Source of the DNA: an uncultured Prolixibacteraceae bacterium
GTDB lineage: Bacteria; Bacteroidota; Bacteroidia; Bacteroidales; Prolixibacteraceae
Assembly (NCBI GenBank): GCA_913063265.1
Contig: CAJXZG010000014.1
Location: 1-64,000, forward strand
Length of the DNA: 64,000 bases
Direction of reading: 5' to 3'
The notes under the pieces are model-generated. The model had not been told where the DNA came from. It did no database searches and saw only the letters and a program-made list of their open reading frames with translations. The translations under genes were made by a program, and so were the position numbers. This document shows, one piece after another, positions 53,489 through 61,368 of this stretch (position 1 is the first letter of the stretch; each line of letters starts with the position of its first letter).

Positions 53489-56035
53489 ATGGACTTTAAA
53501 AACCATCTAATAAAATTAGTTCTTTGTACCATTTTGTTTTCGCCAGTTGTTCAATGGTCAACATCATTTGCACAGGACAAAAACAGTAGGATTGTTTTTG
53601 AAAATACTGAAGGAAATTTTGTGCTTGCAGAAAATAGTCAGGCTGTATCGATTGTAATAAGTAATGATGAACATGAAGGTGTAAGACTTGTAGCTGATTG
53701 GTTTTGTGATGATATTGACAGGGTGGTTGGTGCAAAGCCACAAATTGTTGATCAGAAAATACCAAGTCAAAAAAATATAGTTCTTGTTGGAACAATTGGT
53801 AAAAGCTCTTTAATAAATCAATTGGTTTCAGAAGGAAAAATTGATGATTCAGAATTGGAAGGGAAATGGGAGAGAAGTTTAACTCAGGTAGTTGAAAATC
53901 CTTTTCCCGGAGTTGAGAAAGCACTGGTTTTGGCAGGCAGCGATAAACGGGGAACCATTTATGCCATGCTAAATTTGTCAAGAGAAATAGGAGTCTCTCC
54001 CTGGTATTGGTGGGCCGATGTACCAGTCGTAAAACAAGAAGCGATTTATGTAAAGCCAGGAAAATATGTTACCCAAAGTCCAAAAGTAAAATACCGTGGA
54101 ATTTTCTTAAACGATGAAGAACCGGCTTTGGGAGGCTGGGTACGCGAAAATTTTGGCGATTTCAATGTACAATTTTATAAACACGTTTTTGAACTGATAC
54201 TTCGTCAACGTGCAAATTTTCTTTGGCCAGCCATGTGGGGAAAAGCATTTTTTGATGACGATCCGGAAAACGGGATTCTGGCAGACAAACTAGGAATTGT
54301 CATTAGTACTTCTCATCATGAACCCATGGGAAGGGCTCAGGCAGAATGGCATCGGTATGGTTCCGGTCCCTGGGATTATACAAAAAATAAGGAGGTTCTT
54401 TCCGATTTCTGGCAAAAAGGAATGGAACGAAATAAGGATTATGAAACCATTGTAACCATCGGTATGCGCGGCGATGGTGATGAGGCAATGGAAGAAGGAA
54501 CCAATATTGCCCTGCTGGAAGAAATAGTAAAAGATCAACGGAAAATCATAAAAAAAGTAACAGGTAAAAAAATAGAAGAAACACCTCAGGTCTGGGCGCT
54601 TTATAAAGAAGTTCAGGATTATTATGATAAAGGAATGCGGGTTCCGGATGATGTAACTTTGTTACTCTGTGATGATAACTGGGGAGATGTACGAAAATTA
54701 CCCGATATCAATGCTCCTGTTCATTCCGGAGGTTTTGGAATGTATTATCATGTGGATTATGTTGGGGGGCCAAGGAGTTACCGATGGATAAATGTTAGCC
54801 AGATTCAAAGGATTTGGGAACAGATGAATTTAACATGGGAACATGGTGTTGACAGAATCTGGGTGCTAAACGTGGGAGATTTAAAACCTATGGAATTTCC
54901 GCTAAGTTTTTTCCTTGATATGGCATGGGATCCAACTGCGTTTAATCCTGATAATCTTTATCAATACACAGTGGATTGGTGTGCTGAACCTTTTGGTGAA
55001 AAATATGCAGAGGATGCTGCACATATTATCAATCTTTATACCAAATACAATCACAGAGTTACACCTGAATTACTGGATGCAAAAACATTTAGCTTAAAAA
55101 ATTACAATGAATTTGAACGGGTTCGTAACGATTATAAAGATCTGACACTTGAGGCGCTCAGGCTGTACAATTTTATTCCGAACGAATACAAGGATGCCTT
55201 TGACCAATTGGTACTTTTCCCAACCAATGCCAGCTCAAATTTGTATGAAATGTATTATGCAGTGGCCAAAAATCATCAGTTGGCAGAAGAAAATAATATT
55301 GAGGCTAACTACTGGGCTGATGAGGTAAAAAAATGTTATGAGCGTGATTCTCTTTTTACCATACATTATAACCGGCAAATTTCTGATGGGAAATGGAATC
55401 ACCAAATGGACCAGAAAAGAATTGGTTATACCAATTGGGCTGAGCCACGCAAAAGAGTCATGCCCAAAGTGATTCATGTTGAAATTCCGGAAATAACAAG
55501 ATCAAATCTTGCTTTCGCAGAAGAAAATGGTTATGTTTCAATCGAGGCGGCTAATTTTCAGCATAAAAACGAAACTGAAAATGTACAGTGGAAAAAGATA
55601 CCTGATATGGGAAAAACAGAATCCGGAATTACAACTTTTCCACAAAATCAATATCCAGAAGAAGAGGACAAGATTTACCTGGAATACAATGTTGATTTCA
55701 AAACAACCGGAACTTTTGATGTGCATGTTTTGGTTTCGCCAACGCTTACTTTTAACTCTAACAAAGGTCTTCGTTATGCCATATCATTTGATGATGGAGA
55801 TGAACAAATTGTAAATATCAATTATGGATTTTCGCACCGGCAAATGGAACACTGGCAGGCCACACGTATAAACAATACCACAACCAGTCATACAATTGAT
55901 AAGGATGGAATTCATCGTTTGAGAATAAGGGTTTTGGAGCCGGGAATTGTGTTACAGAAAATAATAATTGATACCGGAGGCTTAAAACCAAGTTACCTCG
56001 GACCTCCTGAAAGTGAACTTAAAAATTATGATTAA
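53489..56035 (+). CDS. GH115 xylan alpha-1,2-glucuronidase
   Basis: The 848-residue protein has a signal peptide (ending near SFAQ). The start (GNFVLAENSQAVSIVI) and the block AMLNLSREIGVSPWYWWADVP are typical of GH115, as are KYRGIFLNDEEPALGGWVRE, RANFLWPAMWG, GTVISTSHHEPMGRA-like text (IVISTSHHEPMGRA), TIGMRGDGDEAM, VTLLLCDDNWGDVRKLP and the GFGMYYHVDYVGGPRSYRW stretch. GH115 enzymes can remove glucuronate from internal as well as terminal xylose, which complements GH67 in the same operon. The C-terminal beta-sandwich (about 700-840) is a probable carbohydrate-binding module. It is the last gene of the operon; a hairpin follows. Family call is secure. Confidence 0.93.
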   Translation: MDFKNHLIKLVLCTILFSPVVQWSTSFAQDKNSRIVFENTEGNFVLAENSQAVSIVISNDEHEGVRLVADWFCDDIDRVVGAKPQIVDQKIPSQKNIVLVGTIGKSSLINQLVSEGKIDDSELEGKWERSLTQVVENPFPGVEKALVLAGSDKRGTIYAMLNLSREIGVSPWYWWADVPVVKQEAIYVKPGKYVTQSPKVKYRGIFLNDEEPALGGWVRENFGDFNVQFYKHVFELILRQRANFLWPAMWGKAFFDDDPENGILADKLGIVISTSHHEPMGRAQAEWHRYGSGPWDYTKNKEVLSDFWQKGMERNKDYETIVTIGMRGDGDEAMEEGTNIALLEEIVKDQRKIIKKVTGKKIEETPQVWALYKEVQDYYDKGMRVPDDVTLLLCDDNWGDVRKLPDINAPVHSGGFGMYYHVDYVGGPRSYRWINVSQIQRIWEQMNLTWEHGVDRIWVLNVGDLKPMEFPLSFFLDMAWDPTAFNPDNLYQYTVDWCAEPFGEKYAEDAAHIINLYTKYNHRVTPELLDAKTFSLKNYNEFERVRNDYKDLTLEALRLYNFIPNEYKDAFDQLVLFPTNASSNLYEMYYAVAKNHQLAEENNIEANYWADEVKKCYERDSLFTIHYNRQISDGKWNHQMDQKRIGYTNWAEPRKRVMPKVIHVEIPEITRSNLAFAEENGYVSIEAANFQHKNETENVQWKKIPDMGKTESGITTFPQNQYPEEEDKIYLEYNVDFKTTGTFDVHVLVSPTLTFNSNKGLRYAISFDDGDEQIVNINYGFSHRQMEHWQATRINNTTTSHTIDKDGIHRLRIRVLEPGIVLQKIIIDTGGLKPSYLGPPESELKNYD

Positions 56036-56037
56036 TA

Positions 56038-56069
56038 AGAAAGGCTTGGTTTTGAATTCAAACCTTTCT
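56038..56069. terminator. Hairpin between convergent operons
   Basis: AGAAAGG (56038-56044) pairs with CCTTTCT (56063-56069), with a further TTTGAATTCAAA palindrome in the loop. It directly follows the GH115 stop and precedes the GH26 stop on the other strand. T-runs are short, so efficiency is uncertain. Confidence 0.5.
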
Positions 56070-56077
56070 CAATAATC

Positions 56078-57616
56078 TCAATTTTTTTCAAAAACATGAA
56101 TTGTTGTTCGCTCCCCACCTCCCCTGAAGTTTGGAGCAGTAATTTTAATTGTTAATTCATTGTCGTTTTCAGAGAGGCTCCACAATTCACTGGTTTTATA
56201 CTCATTTACCTGGTTCCCGCGTTTAAAGGTTGTGCTTGTATTAATATGAACGGAGTTTGTACTCTCATCCAAATGAGCCACAGAAATTCGGGGAGAATTA
56301 AAAAACTCTGAAATCATTTTTGTACCATCCAGAAGGATTTCATCTCGTGTAATTCTGTCATCGCCCCATTCAACAATTGAAAAACGTTTGACCAGAAGTA
56401 AATCGTCATCATGTTCAATTTCCATTTTATAAGCTGAATTTCCCATTTGGCTTCTGCCTGATTCGCTTTTTTCTTCATTTAAAATCCAAAGCCCGGAATA
56501 ATTAACTTCATATTTTGGCTTTAAAGGAAGTGGTAGTAATCCACATCTTTTACGATATGGTTCCATAACTTTCCAATATGCTTCGTCTTCTTTATACAGA
56601 GTTTTTGGATCATTTATCAGTATTTCATAATCTGCTTTTGAAGTTAATCGTACCATGCCGGCCCAAATGGTCCAAAGTGCCCAGTTGGGTTGTTCTTTTA
56701 ATACTTCGGGCATCGGAGGATTCCCTACTTCACCAAAAAGCAATGGTTTCCCATTTGACAGGGCCATTAAACTATCGTAGTAGGCTTTATTAAAATCGGC
56801 ACCATATACATCGAGTGAAAGAATATCCAGGTACTCGGTTCCGGGGTAGAAATTTGAAAATTTACGGATTGGAGTACTTGGCCGGTCTACATTCCATACC
56901 CAGACTAAATTAGTTAACTTGTGATGATTTATCAGTCGGTCGAAAAGCATTTTATAAATATCGATTGTACTGTTTTCACCAACACGACCTCCCCACCAAA
57001 ACCAGTCTCCATTCATTTCGTGATAGGGTCTCCATAAAATCGGAACTTTTGCATCATTAAGTTTTTTCAGGTAAACTGCCACTGAATCTACTTGTTTTTT
57101 CCACTGGTTATGAAGACTTGTACCTGGGGTTAACAAGGCTGCATATTGTTCATCTAAAAGTTGTCCCTGTACACTTTCCAGTTTTTCCGGAGGAGCCGGA
57201 TTATTTCTGTTTGGTTGAAAAGTTACAGGTTCATCAGCTGTGGGAGGTACAGCATGCCAGCAAATGGTAATTATTGAACCTTTTTTGTGCTGCCGGATAG
57301 CTTCCTTAACAATATCAGGGCGTGCAAGGTATGAATCTGTGTCACCATCTTCAGCAAAACCCATATCCGTACTCCAGACAGCAGGTGTTTTCCCGATATA
57401 CCTGGTTGCAAATTTACTGTTTCTGTCTTTGGTGTTGGGATAATTATGCTGTCCTGTTAGTGTATATTTCCCGGAAATAGAATAGATAAATTCGAGTAAT
57501 GCTTCTGTCTCAGGTAAAGCATTAGGTGAAACAGCTTTCTGTGCAAGAGACAAATGTGCTATCAAAAAAATTAACAATACAAACGGTCCGGTAGCTTTTG
57601 GTATTTTAAATTTCAT
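56078..57616 (-). CDS. GH26 beta-mannanase-family enzyme with C-terminal accessory domain
   Basis: The 512-residue secreted protein (signal ending near LSLAQ) has a GH26 TIM barrel at about 30-375. Acid/base Glu200 is in WRPYHEMNGDWFWWG and nucleophile Glu296 in LLFGEVGNPP. GQHNYPN and ICWHAVPPTADEP are other family blocks. GH26 enzymes mostly cut beta-mannan, with some acting on mixed-linkage glucan or xylan. Residues about 385-512 form a separate domain (YSGLWILNEEKSES) that resembles the two small proteins encoded just upstream on the same strand (57909 and 58424). Its backbone fits no other mannan gene in the window. Substrate is open. Confidence 0.9.
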   Translation of the reverse strand: MKFKIPKATGPFVLLIFLIAHLSLAQKAVSPNALPETEALLEFIYSISGKYTLTGQHNYPNTKDRNSKFATRYIGKTPAVWSTDMGFAEDGDTDSYLARPDIVKEAIRQHKKGSIITICWHAVPPTADEPVTFQPNRNNPAPPEKLESVQGQLLDEQYAALLTPGTSLHNQWKKQVDSVAVYLKKLNDAKVPILWRPYHEMNGDWFWWGGRVGENSTIDIYKMLFDRLINHHKLTNLVWVWNVDRPSTPIRKFSNFYPGTEYLDILSLDVYGADFNKAYYDSLMALSNGKPLLFGEVGNPPMPEVLKEQPNWALWTIWAGMVRLTSKADYEILINDPKTLYKEDEAYWKVMEPYRKRCGLLPLPLKPKYEVNYSGLWILNEEKSESGRSQMGNSAYKMEIEHDDDLLLVKRFSIVEWGDDRITRDEILLDGTKMISEFFNSPRISVAHLDESTNSVHINTSTTFKRGNQVNEYKTSELWSLSENDNELTIKITAPNFRGGGERTTIHVFEKN

Positions 57617-57831
57617 TTTTGATTATTAATTTTCAGGTTAATATTTTAAATCTCAGGTTCTTTAAAAACACGCCTCGATCATAATGGTCGTTTTCACAGG
57701 ATTTTTACATACGTGATCCCCTTTCAGCATCAAAAAACCATCATACCTAAATTATCCCTTTACCTTCAGAATAAAGTATGACATGTTTCCCTAAATGATC
57801 TTCACTGATAGTTTGCCAGGAACGAACGCCA

Positions 57832-57866
57832 AATCCATATTCCTTCACAATTACGGAATATGGATT
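57832..57866. repeat. Perfect 12-bp inverted repeat
   Basis: AATCCATATTCC (57832-57843) and GGAATATGGATT (57855-57866) enclose an 11-base loop. It lies after the stop codon of the small gene at 57909 on the minus strand. No T-run follows on either strand, so it is not a standard intrinsic terminator. Confidence 0.55.
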
Positions 57867-57908
57867 CGATGCAAAACCAATTTTTTCTCCTGTTTAAGAT
57901 TTCCTGGG

Positions 57909-58370
57909 CTACTTTTTATCGTAAACCTGGATTTCTTCCATGTCGCCATAGGATGATGAAGATTTCATCTCAACAACAAAATTACTTCCATCCTTTTTAT
58001 AAACGTTTGTAATGGTCATGGTTTCACCCTGAAAAGGAATTTTAGACACCATCTTCAATGACTTTTTATCATCAGACCAGTTAAGTGTTGATTTCACTTC
58101 TGTATCCATAAATCCGGCATTTACACACTCTTTTCCGTCCATGGTATATTTGTTGGTTTGGCTAAACTCCTGTCCCTGCCATTCCGAATGTGTTTCAACA
58201 CTTAAATCATTACCTTTTTGAACAATGATAATTTCTTTGGGTGCCATACTGAACTGCTCACCCAAAGTGCTTTTTGATTCATTTAATTTCCAGCTGCCGG
58301 AAAAATCAACCTGTGCCGAAACAATCACCGAAACCGTAATTGCAATAAATAGTAAGAAAGATTTTTTCAT
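57909..58370 (-). CDS. Small secreted protein, paralogue of the next gene; domain shared with GH26 tail
   Basis: The 153-residue protein has a signal peptide (MKKSFLLFIAITVSVIVSAQ). The mature part begins DFSGSWKLNESKSTLGE and continues with IIIVQKGNDLSVETHSEWQG, YTMDGKECVNAG, LNWSDDKKSLKMVSKIPF and ends in YDKK, a compact beta-barrel-like pattern. It is a close paralogue of the protein at 58424, and more distantly resembles the C-terminal domain of the GH26 at 56078. Function is unknown; a lipocalin-like or binding role can be imagined. The spacing of 53 bp from its paralogue suggests a tandem duplication and co-transcription. Confidence 0.8.
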   Translation of the reverse strand: MKKSFLLFIAITVSVIVSAQVDFSGSWKLNESKSTLGEQFSMAPKEIIIVQKGNDLSVETHSEWQGQEFSQTNKYTMDGKECVNAGFMDTEVKSTLNWSDDKKSLKMVSKIPFQGETMTITNVYKKDGSNFVVEMKSSSSYGDMEEIQVYDKK

Positions 58371-58423
58371 CTCATTAAGTTTTAATTAGTTATTTTGTTA
58401 GTGAAAAATATATCAAAAGATAT

Positions 58424-58870
58424 CTATTTTTTGTCGAAAACCTGTGTTGTTGACCGCTCACCAAATGAATTTTCGATAACCAGGTTTTTACCATCCATTT
58501 TGTAGACTGCTTTCATATTCATTTCTCCATTGGGTGTTTCAAATTTAGATGTAATTGTCAGCGATTTTTTATCACCCGACCATACTGCAGTTGACTTTAT
58601 TTCAGAATCCCGGAATCCCGGATTTATGCATTCTTTCCCATCCAGTGTAAACTTGCTTGTACTGACACGTTCTTCACCTTGCCATTCGTTATGTCTTTCA
58701 ACACTCATTTCATTACCTTTTTGTGCAATGACAATAGATTTAGGTGCAAAATTACGCTCGCCCAATTTACTTTTTGAGGTATTTAACTTCCATGTTCCTG
58801 AAAAATCGGTTTGGGCAAATAACATGGTAGAAAAGAATACTGCTGATAAAAGAAATACAATTTTTTTCAT
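58424..58870 (-). CDS. Small secreted protein, upstream paralogue
   Basis: The 148-residue protein has a signal peptide (MKKIVFLLSAVFFSTMLFAQ) followed by DFSGTWKLNTSKSKLGE, SIVIAQKGNEMSVERHNEWQ, FTLDGKECINPGFRDSEIKS and VFDKK. It is colinear with the gene at 57909. Both keep the initial Phe-Ser-Gly-[ST]-Trp-Lys-Leu-Asn motif, the Gly-Lys-Glu-Cys motif and the acidic-lysine SDDKKSL/SGDKKSL turn. It is the first gene of the pair and diverges from GH97 over 370 bp. No function can be assigned from sequence. Confidence 0.8.
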   Translation of the reverse strand: MKKIVFLLSAVFFSTMLFAQTDFSGTWKLNTSKSKLGERNFAPKSIVIAQKGNEMSVERHNEWQGEERVSTSKFTLDGKECINPGFRDSEIKSTAVWSGDKKSLTITSKFETPNGEMNMKAVYKMDGKNLVIENSFGERSTTQVFDKK

Positions 58871-59240
58871 GATGATGTAGTTTTTGGTTATAGTATTCTA
58901 AGACTAGTAATATTACAAAAAGTTTAAATTAATCTGATGGTAAATTTTCATTAAATCAGTAATACACAGATATTTTGTTTTAAAATTTGTTGTTTTTGTT
59001 AAATAATATGACCTGTCAAAGGATGAAGCTGAATTAACATTTAATTATTGTAACAAATCAAATATATTTACAAAGCATTAAAAAACCAATATAATATTAG
59101 GCCGGTTTGGGTATTATGGTCTATTATTCAAAGAATTAAAATCTTAAAAAATGAAACAAGCTTGATAAATCTTAACGAATAAGCATAACTTTATAAGCGA
59201 GTTACATCTAATACCTTTGAAAATTTTAAATTAATATGAG
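58871..59240. other. Divergent intergenic region, 370 bp
   Basis: AT-rich gap between the small secreted proteins and GH97. A -7 match for GH97 lies at 59212-59219. No gene, repeat or RNA element was recognised. Confidence 0.5.
59212..59219 (+). promoter_or_regulatory. Candidate -7 element (TACCTTTG) for GH97
   Basis: Exact TAnnTTTG match ending 21 bp before the ATG at 59241. Predicted 5' leader is about 15 bases. The -33 box is not clear. Confidence 0.45.
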
Positions 59241-61235
59241 ATGAAAAATCTAATCTTTTTTCTGGCAGGAATCTTTATTTTCTCTTCATGTACACAAAAA
59301 AATCAAATAGAACCCGTTTTATCGCCTAACGGGGAAAATAAAATTCTATTTGAATTGAAAGATGGAGTTCCGCACTACTCGGTAACTCATTCTGAAAAAA
59401 ATGTGGTACATCCTTCAAAGTTGGGATTTGTGTTTGATAACAATGACACCTTCAACGAGGGATTTGAATTACTTAATGCCAATGTATCGGCTTTCGATGA
59501 AACCTGGGAACAGGTGTGGGGAGAAAAACGTTTGATCCGAAATCACTACAATCAGCTTTCTGTTGTTCTTCAAGAAAAAGAAGGGGAAAAAAGAAATCTT
59601 GAAATTCAGTTTCGCGCCTTTGATGATGGTGTTGCATTTCGATATCTATTTGAAGGTGACGGTAGTGGAGACAGCGTGATTATTATGGATGAGCTAACAG
59701 AGTTTTCTTTGGCCGATAATGGAGAAGCGTGGTGGATACCTGCATACCGCGATAACCGTTATGAATATTTGTACGAAAAATCGAAAGTAAGTGAACTTGA
59801 TACGGTTCATACACCGCTAACCATAAAAAGCGAAGGTGGTTTATACCTGTCTTTTCACGAAGCAGCTTTAATTGATTATGCTTCGATGACACTGGAACAA
59901 ACCGAAGGAACCACTTTAAAATGCAACCTGGTTCCATGGTCGGATGGTGACAGGGTAAAAACTGATGGTTCTTTTAAAACCCCCTGGAGAACAATTCAAA
60001 TTGCGGATAAACCGGGTGATTTAATCACTTCATATTTGAGTTTGAATTTAAATGAACCAAATAAACTTGACGACTTATCTTATATCCGGCCCAGCAAATA
60101 TCTGGGAATATGGTGGGGAATGCATATCAGTAAATATACATTCTGGGAAAGTGAAAAACATGGCGCATCTACCAAAAACTCAAAAATGTATATCGATTGG
60201 GCAAAAGAGTTGGGAATCGACCGACTGCTAATCGAGGGCTGGAATGTGGGCTGGACACCCGCATGGTACGAAAACCTGATGCACCAGTTTAGTTTTACGC
60301 AAAGCACTCCGGATTTTGATTTGGAGGAAGTTGTTAATTATGGAAACTCAAAAGGAGTAAAACTAATTGGCTACCACGAAACCGGTTCAAACCTGATTAG
60401 TTATCTCGATCAGATTGACGATGGAATGGCGCTTTACCAAAAGATGGGTATCAACGATATAAAAATCGGGCAGGTCGGTTCACGTCTAAATATGAAGGAG
60501 TGGCACCACGGTCAGTTCGGGGTAAATTATTACCGCTACGTTTTGGAAAAAGCTGCTGAATATAAACTGGCTGTCAATTTTCATGAGCCCATAAAAGATA
60601 CCGGCGAACGCAGAACTTATCCAAATATGATGTCACGCGAGGGTGCCTGTGGTATGGAATACAATGCATGGAGCGACGGAAATCCACCCAATCATACTTT
60701 GATTTTAGCGTTTACAAGAATGCTTTCCGGACCAATGGATTATACCCCGGGAATTTTTGATCTCGACCAGGAACAGGGTTTTAACGGAAGAAAAGTACAT
60801 ACCACATTGGCGAAACAACTGGCTTATTATGTAACACTTTATTCGCCGATTCAAATGCTCGCCGATTTACCTGATAATTACATTGGTCAACCCGCTTATC
60901 AGTTTTTGGCGGATGTACCTGTAGACTGGGAAGATACCAAAGTTCTCAATGGCGAAATTGGAGAATATCTTACCACCGTAAGAAAAGATAAATACAGCGA
61001 CGACTGGTTTTTGGGAAGTATGACCAATGAAAAGGAACGTGAATTTGAAATCAATCTTGATTTTCTGGAAGAAGGAAATTACGAAGCTCAGGTTTATGCC
61101 GATGCTCCCGGAATTACATGGGGAAATAACCCTGAGGAAGTTGCAATTTCAAAACAGGAAGTGAATGCAGAATCAGTGCTAACCTTAAAACTGGCTCCGG
61201 GAGGTGGTGCAGCTGTGCGTTTCAAAAAACTGTAA
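59241..61235 (+). CDS. GH97 alpha-glycosidase, inverting (SusB-like) type, lipoprotein
   Basis: The 664-residue protein has a lipobox leader (GIFIFSSC). The N-terminal beta-sandwich (about 25-280, LSPNGENKILFELKDGVPHY) and TIM barrel (from KYLGIWWGMHIS) define GH97. Catalytic-type residues are Glu380 in IGYHETGSN, Glu449 in VNFHEPIKDTGERRTYPN and Glu467 in MSREGACGMEYNAW. All are Glu in positions equivalent to the paired bases and acid of SusB, which marks the inverting clade rather than the retaining alpha-galactosidases. Substrate could be alpha-glucosides or alpha-galactosides. It is the first gene of a plus-strand run with GH9 133 bp downstream. Confidence 0.92.
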   Translation: MKNLIFFLAGIFIFSSCTQKNQIEPVLSPNGENKILFELKDGVPHYSVTHSEKNVVHPSKLGFVFDNNDTFNEGFELLNANVSAFDETWEQVWGEKRLIRNHYNQLSVVLQEKEGEKRNLEIQFRAFDDGVAFRYLFEGDGSGDSVIIMDELTEFSLADNGEAWWIPAYRDNRYEYLYEKSKVSELDTVHTPLTIKSEGGLYLSFHEAALIDYASMTLEQTEGTTLKCNLVPWSDGDRVKTDGSFKTPWRTIQIADKPGDLITSYLSLNLNEPNKLDDLSYIRPSKYLGIWWGMHISKYTFWESEKHGASTKNSKMYIDWAKELGIDRLLIEGWNVGWTPAWYENLMHQFSFTQSTPDFDLEEVVNYGNSKGVKLIGYHETGSNLISYLDQIDDGMALYQKMGINDIKIGQVGSRLNMKEWHHGQFGVNYYRYVLEKAAEYKLAVNFHEPIKDTGERRTYPNMMSREGACGMEYNAWSDGNPPNHTLILAFTRMLSGPMDYTPGIFDLDQEQGFNGRKVHTTLAKQLAYYVTLYSPIQMLADLPDNYIGQPAYQFLADVPVDWEDTKVLNGEIGEYLTTVRKDKYSDDWFLGSMTNEKEREFEINLDFLEEGNYEAQVYADAPGITWGNNPEEVAISKQEVNAESVLTLKLAPGGGAAVRFKKL

Positions 61236-61322
61236 AAAAAATAAACCAATAATAACTAAAAATATGAAATGAGCATGAGAATGGGATTCACACCAATAAA
61301 TATGATTAAATCATGCGAATTC

Positions 61323-61340
61323 TCCCGATAATTATCGGGA
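61323..61340. repeat. Perfect 18-bp palindrome
   Basis: TCCCGATAATTATCGGGA in the 133-bp gap between GH97 and GH9. No T-run follows. A similar palindromic form with a central GATA/TATC may recur elsewhere in such genomes, which I could not check. Confidence 0.55.
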
Positions 61341-61368
61341 TTGCCTCAAAAACTAAAATTTTAAACAG

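Noticed and set aside
53496-53981. 161-codon minus-strand frame within GH115
   Set aside because: It is antisense to the well-supported GH115 N-terminus and has low-complexity Leu/Gln/His composition.
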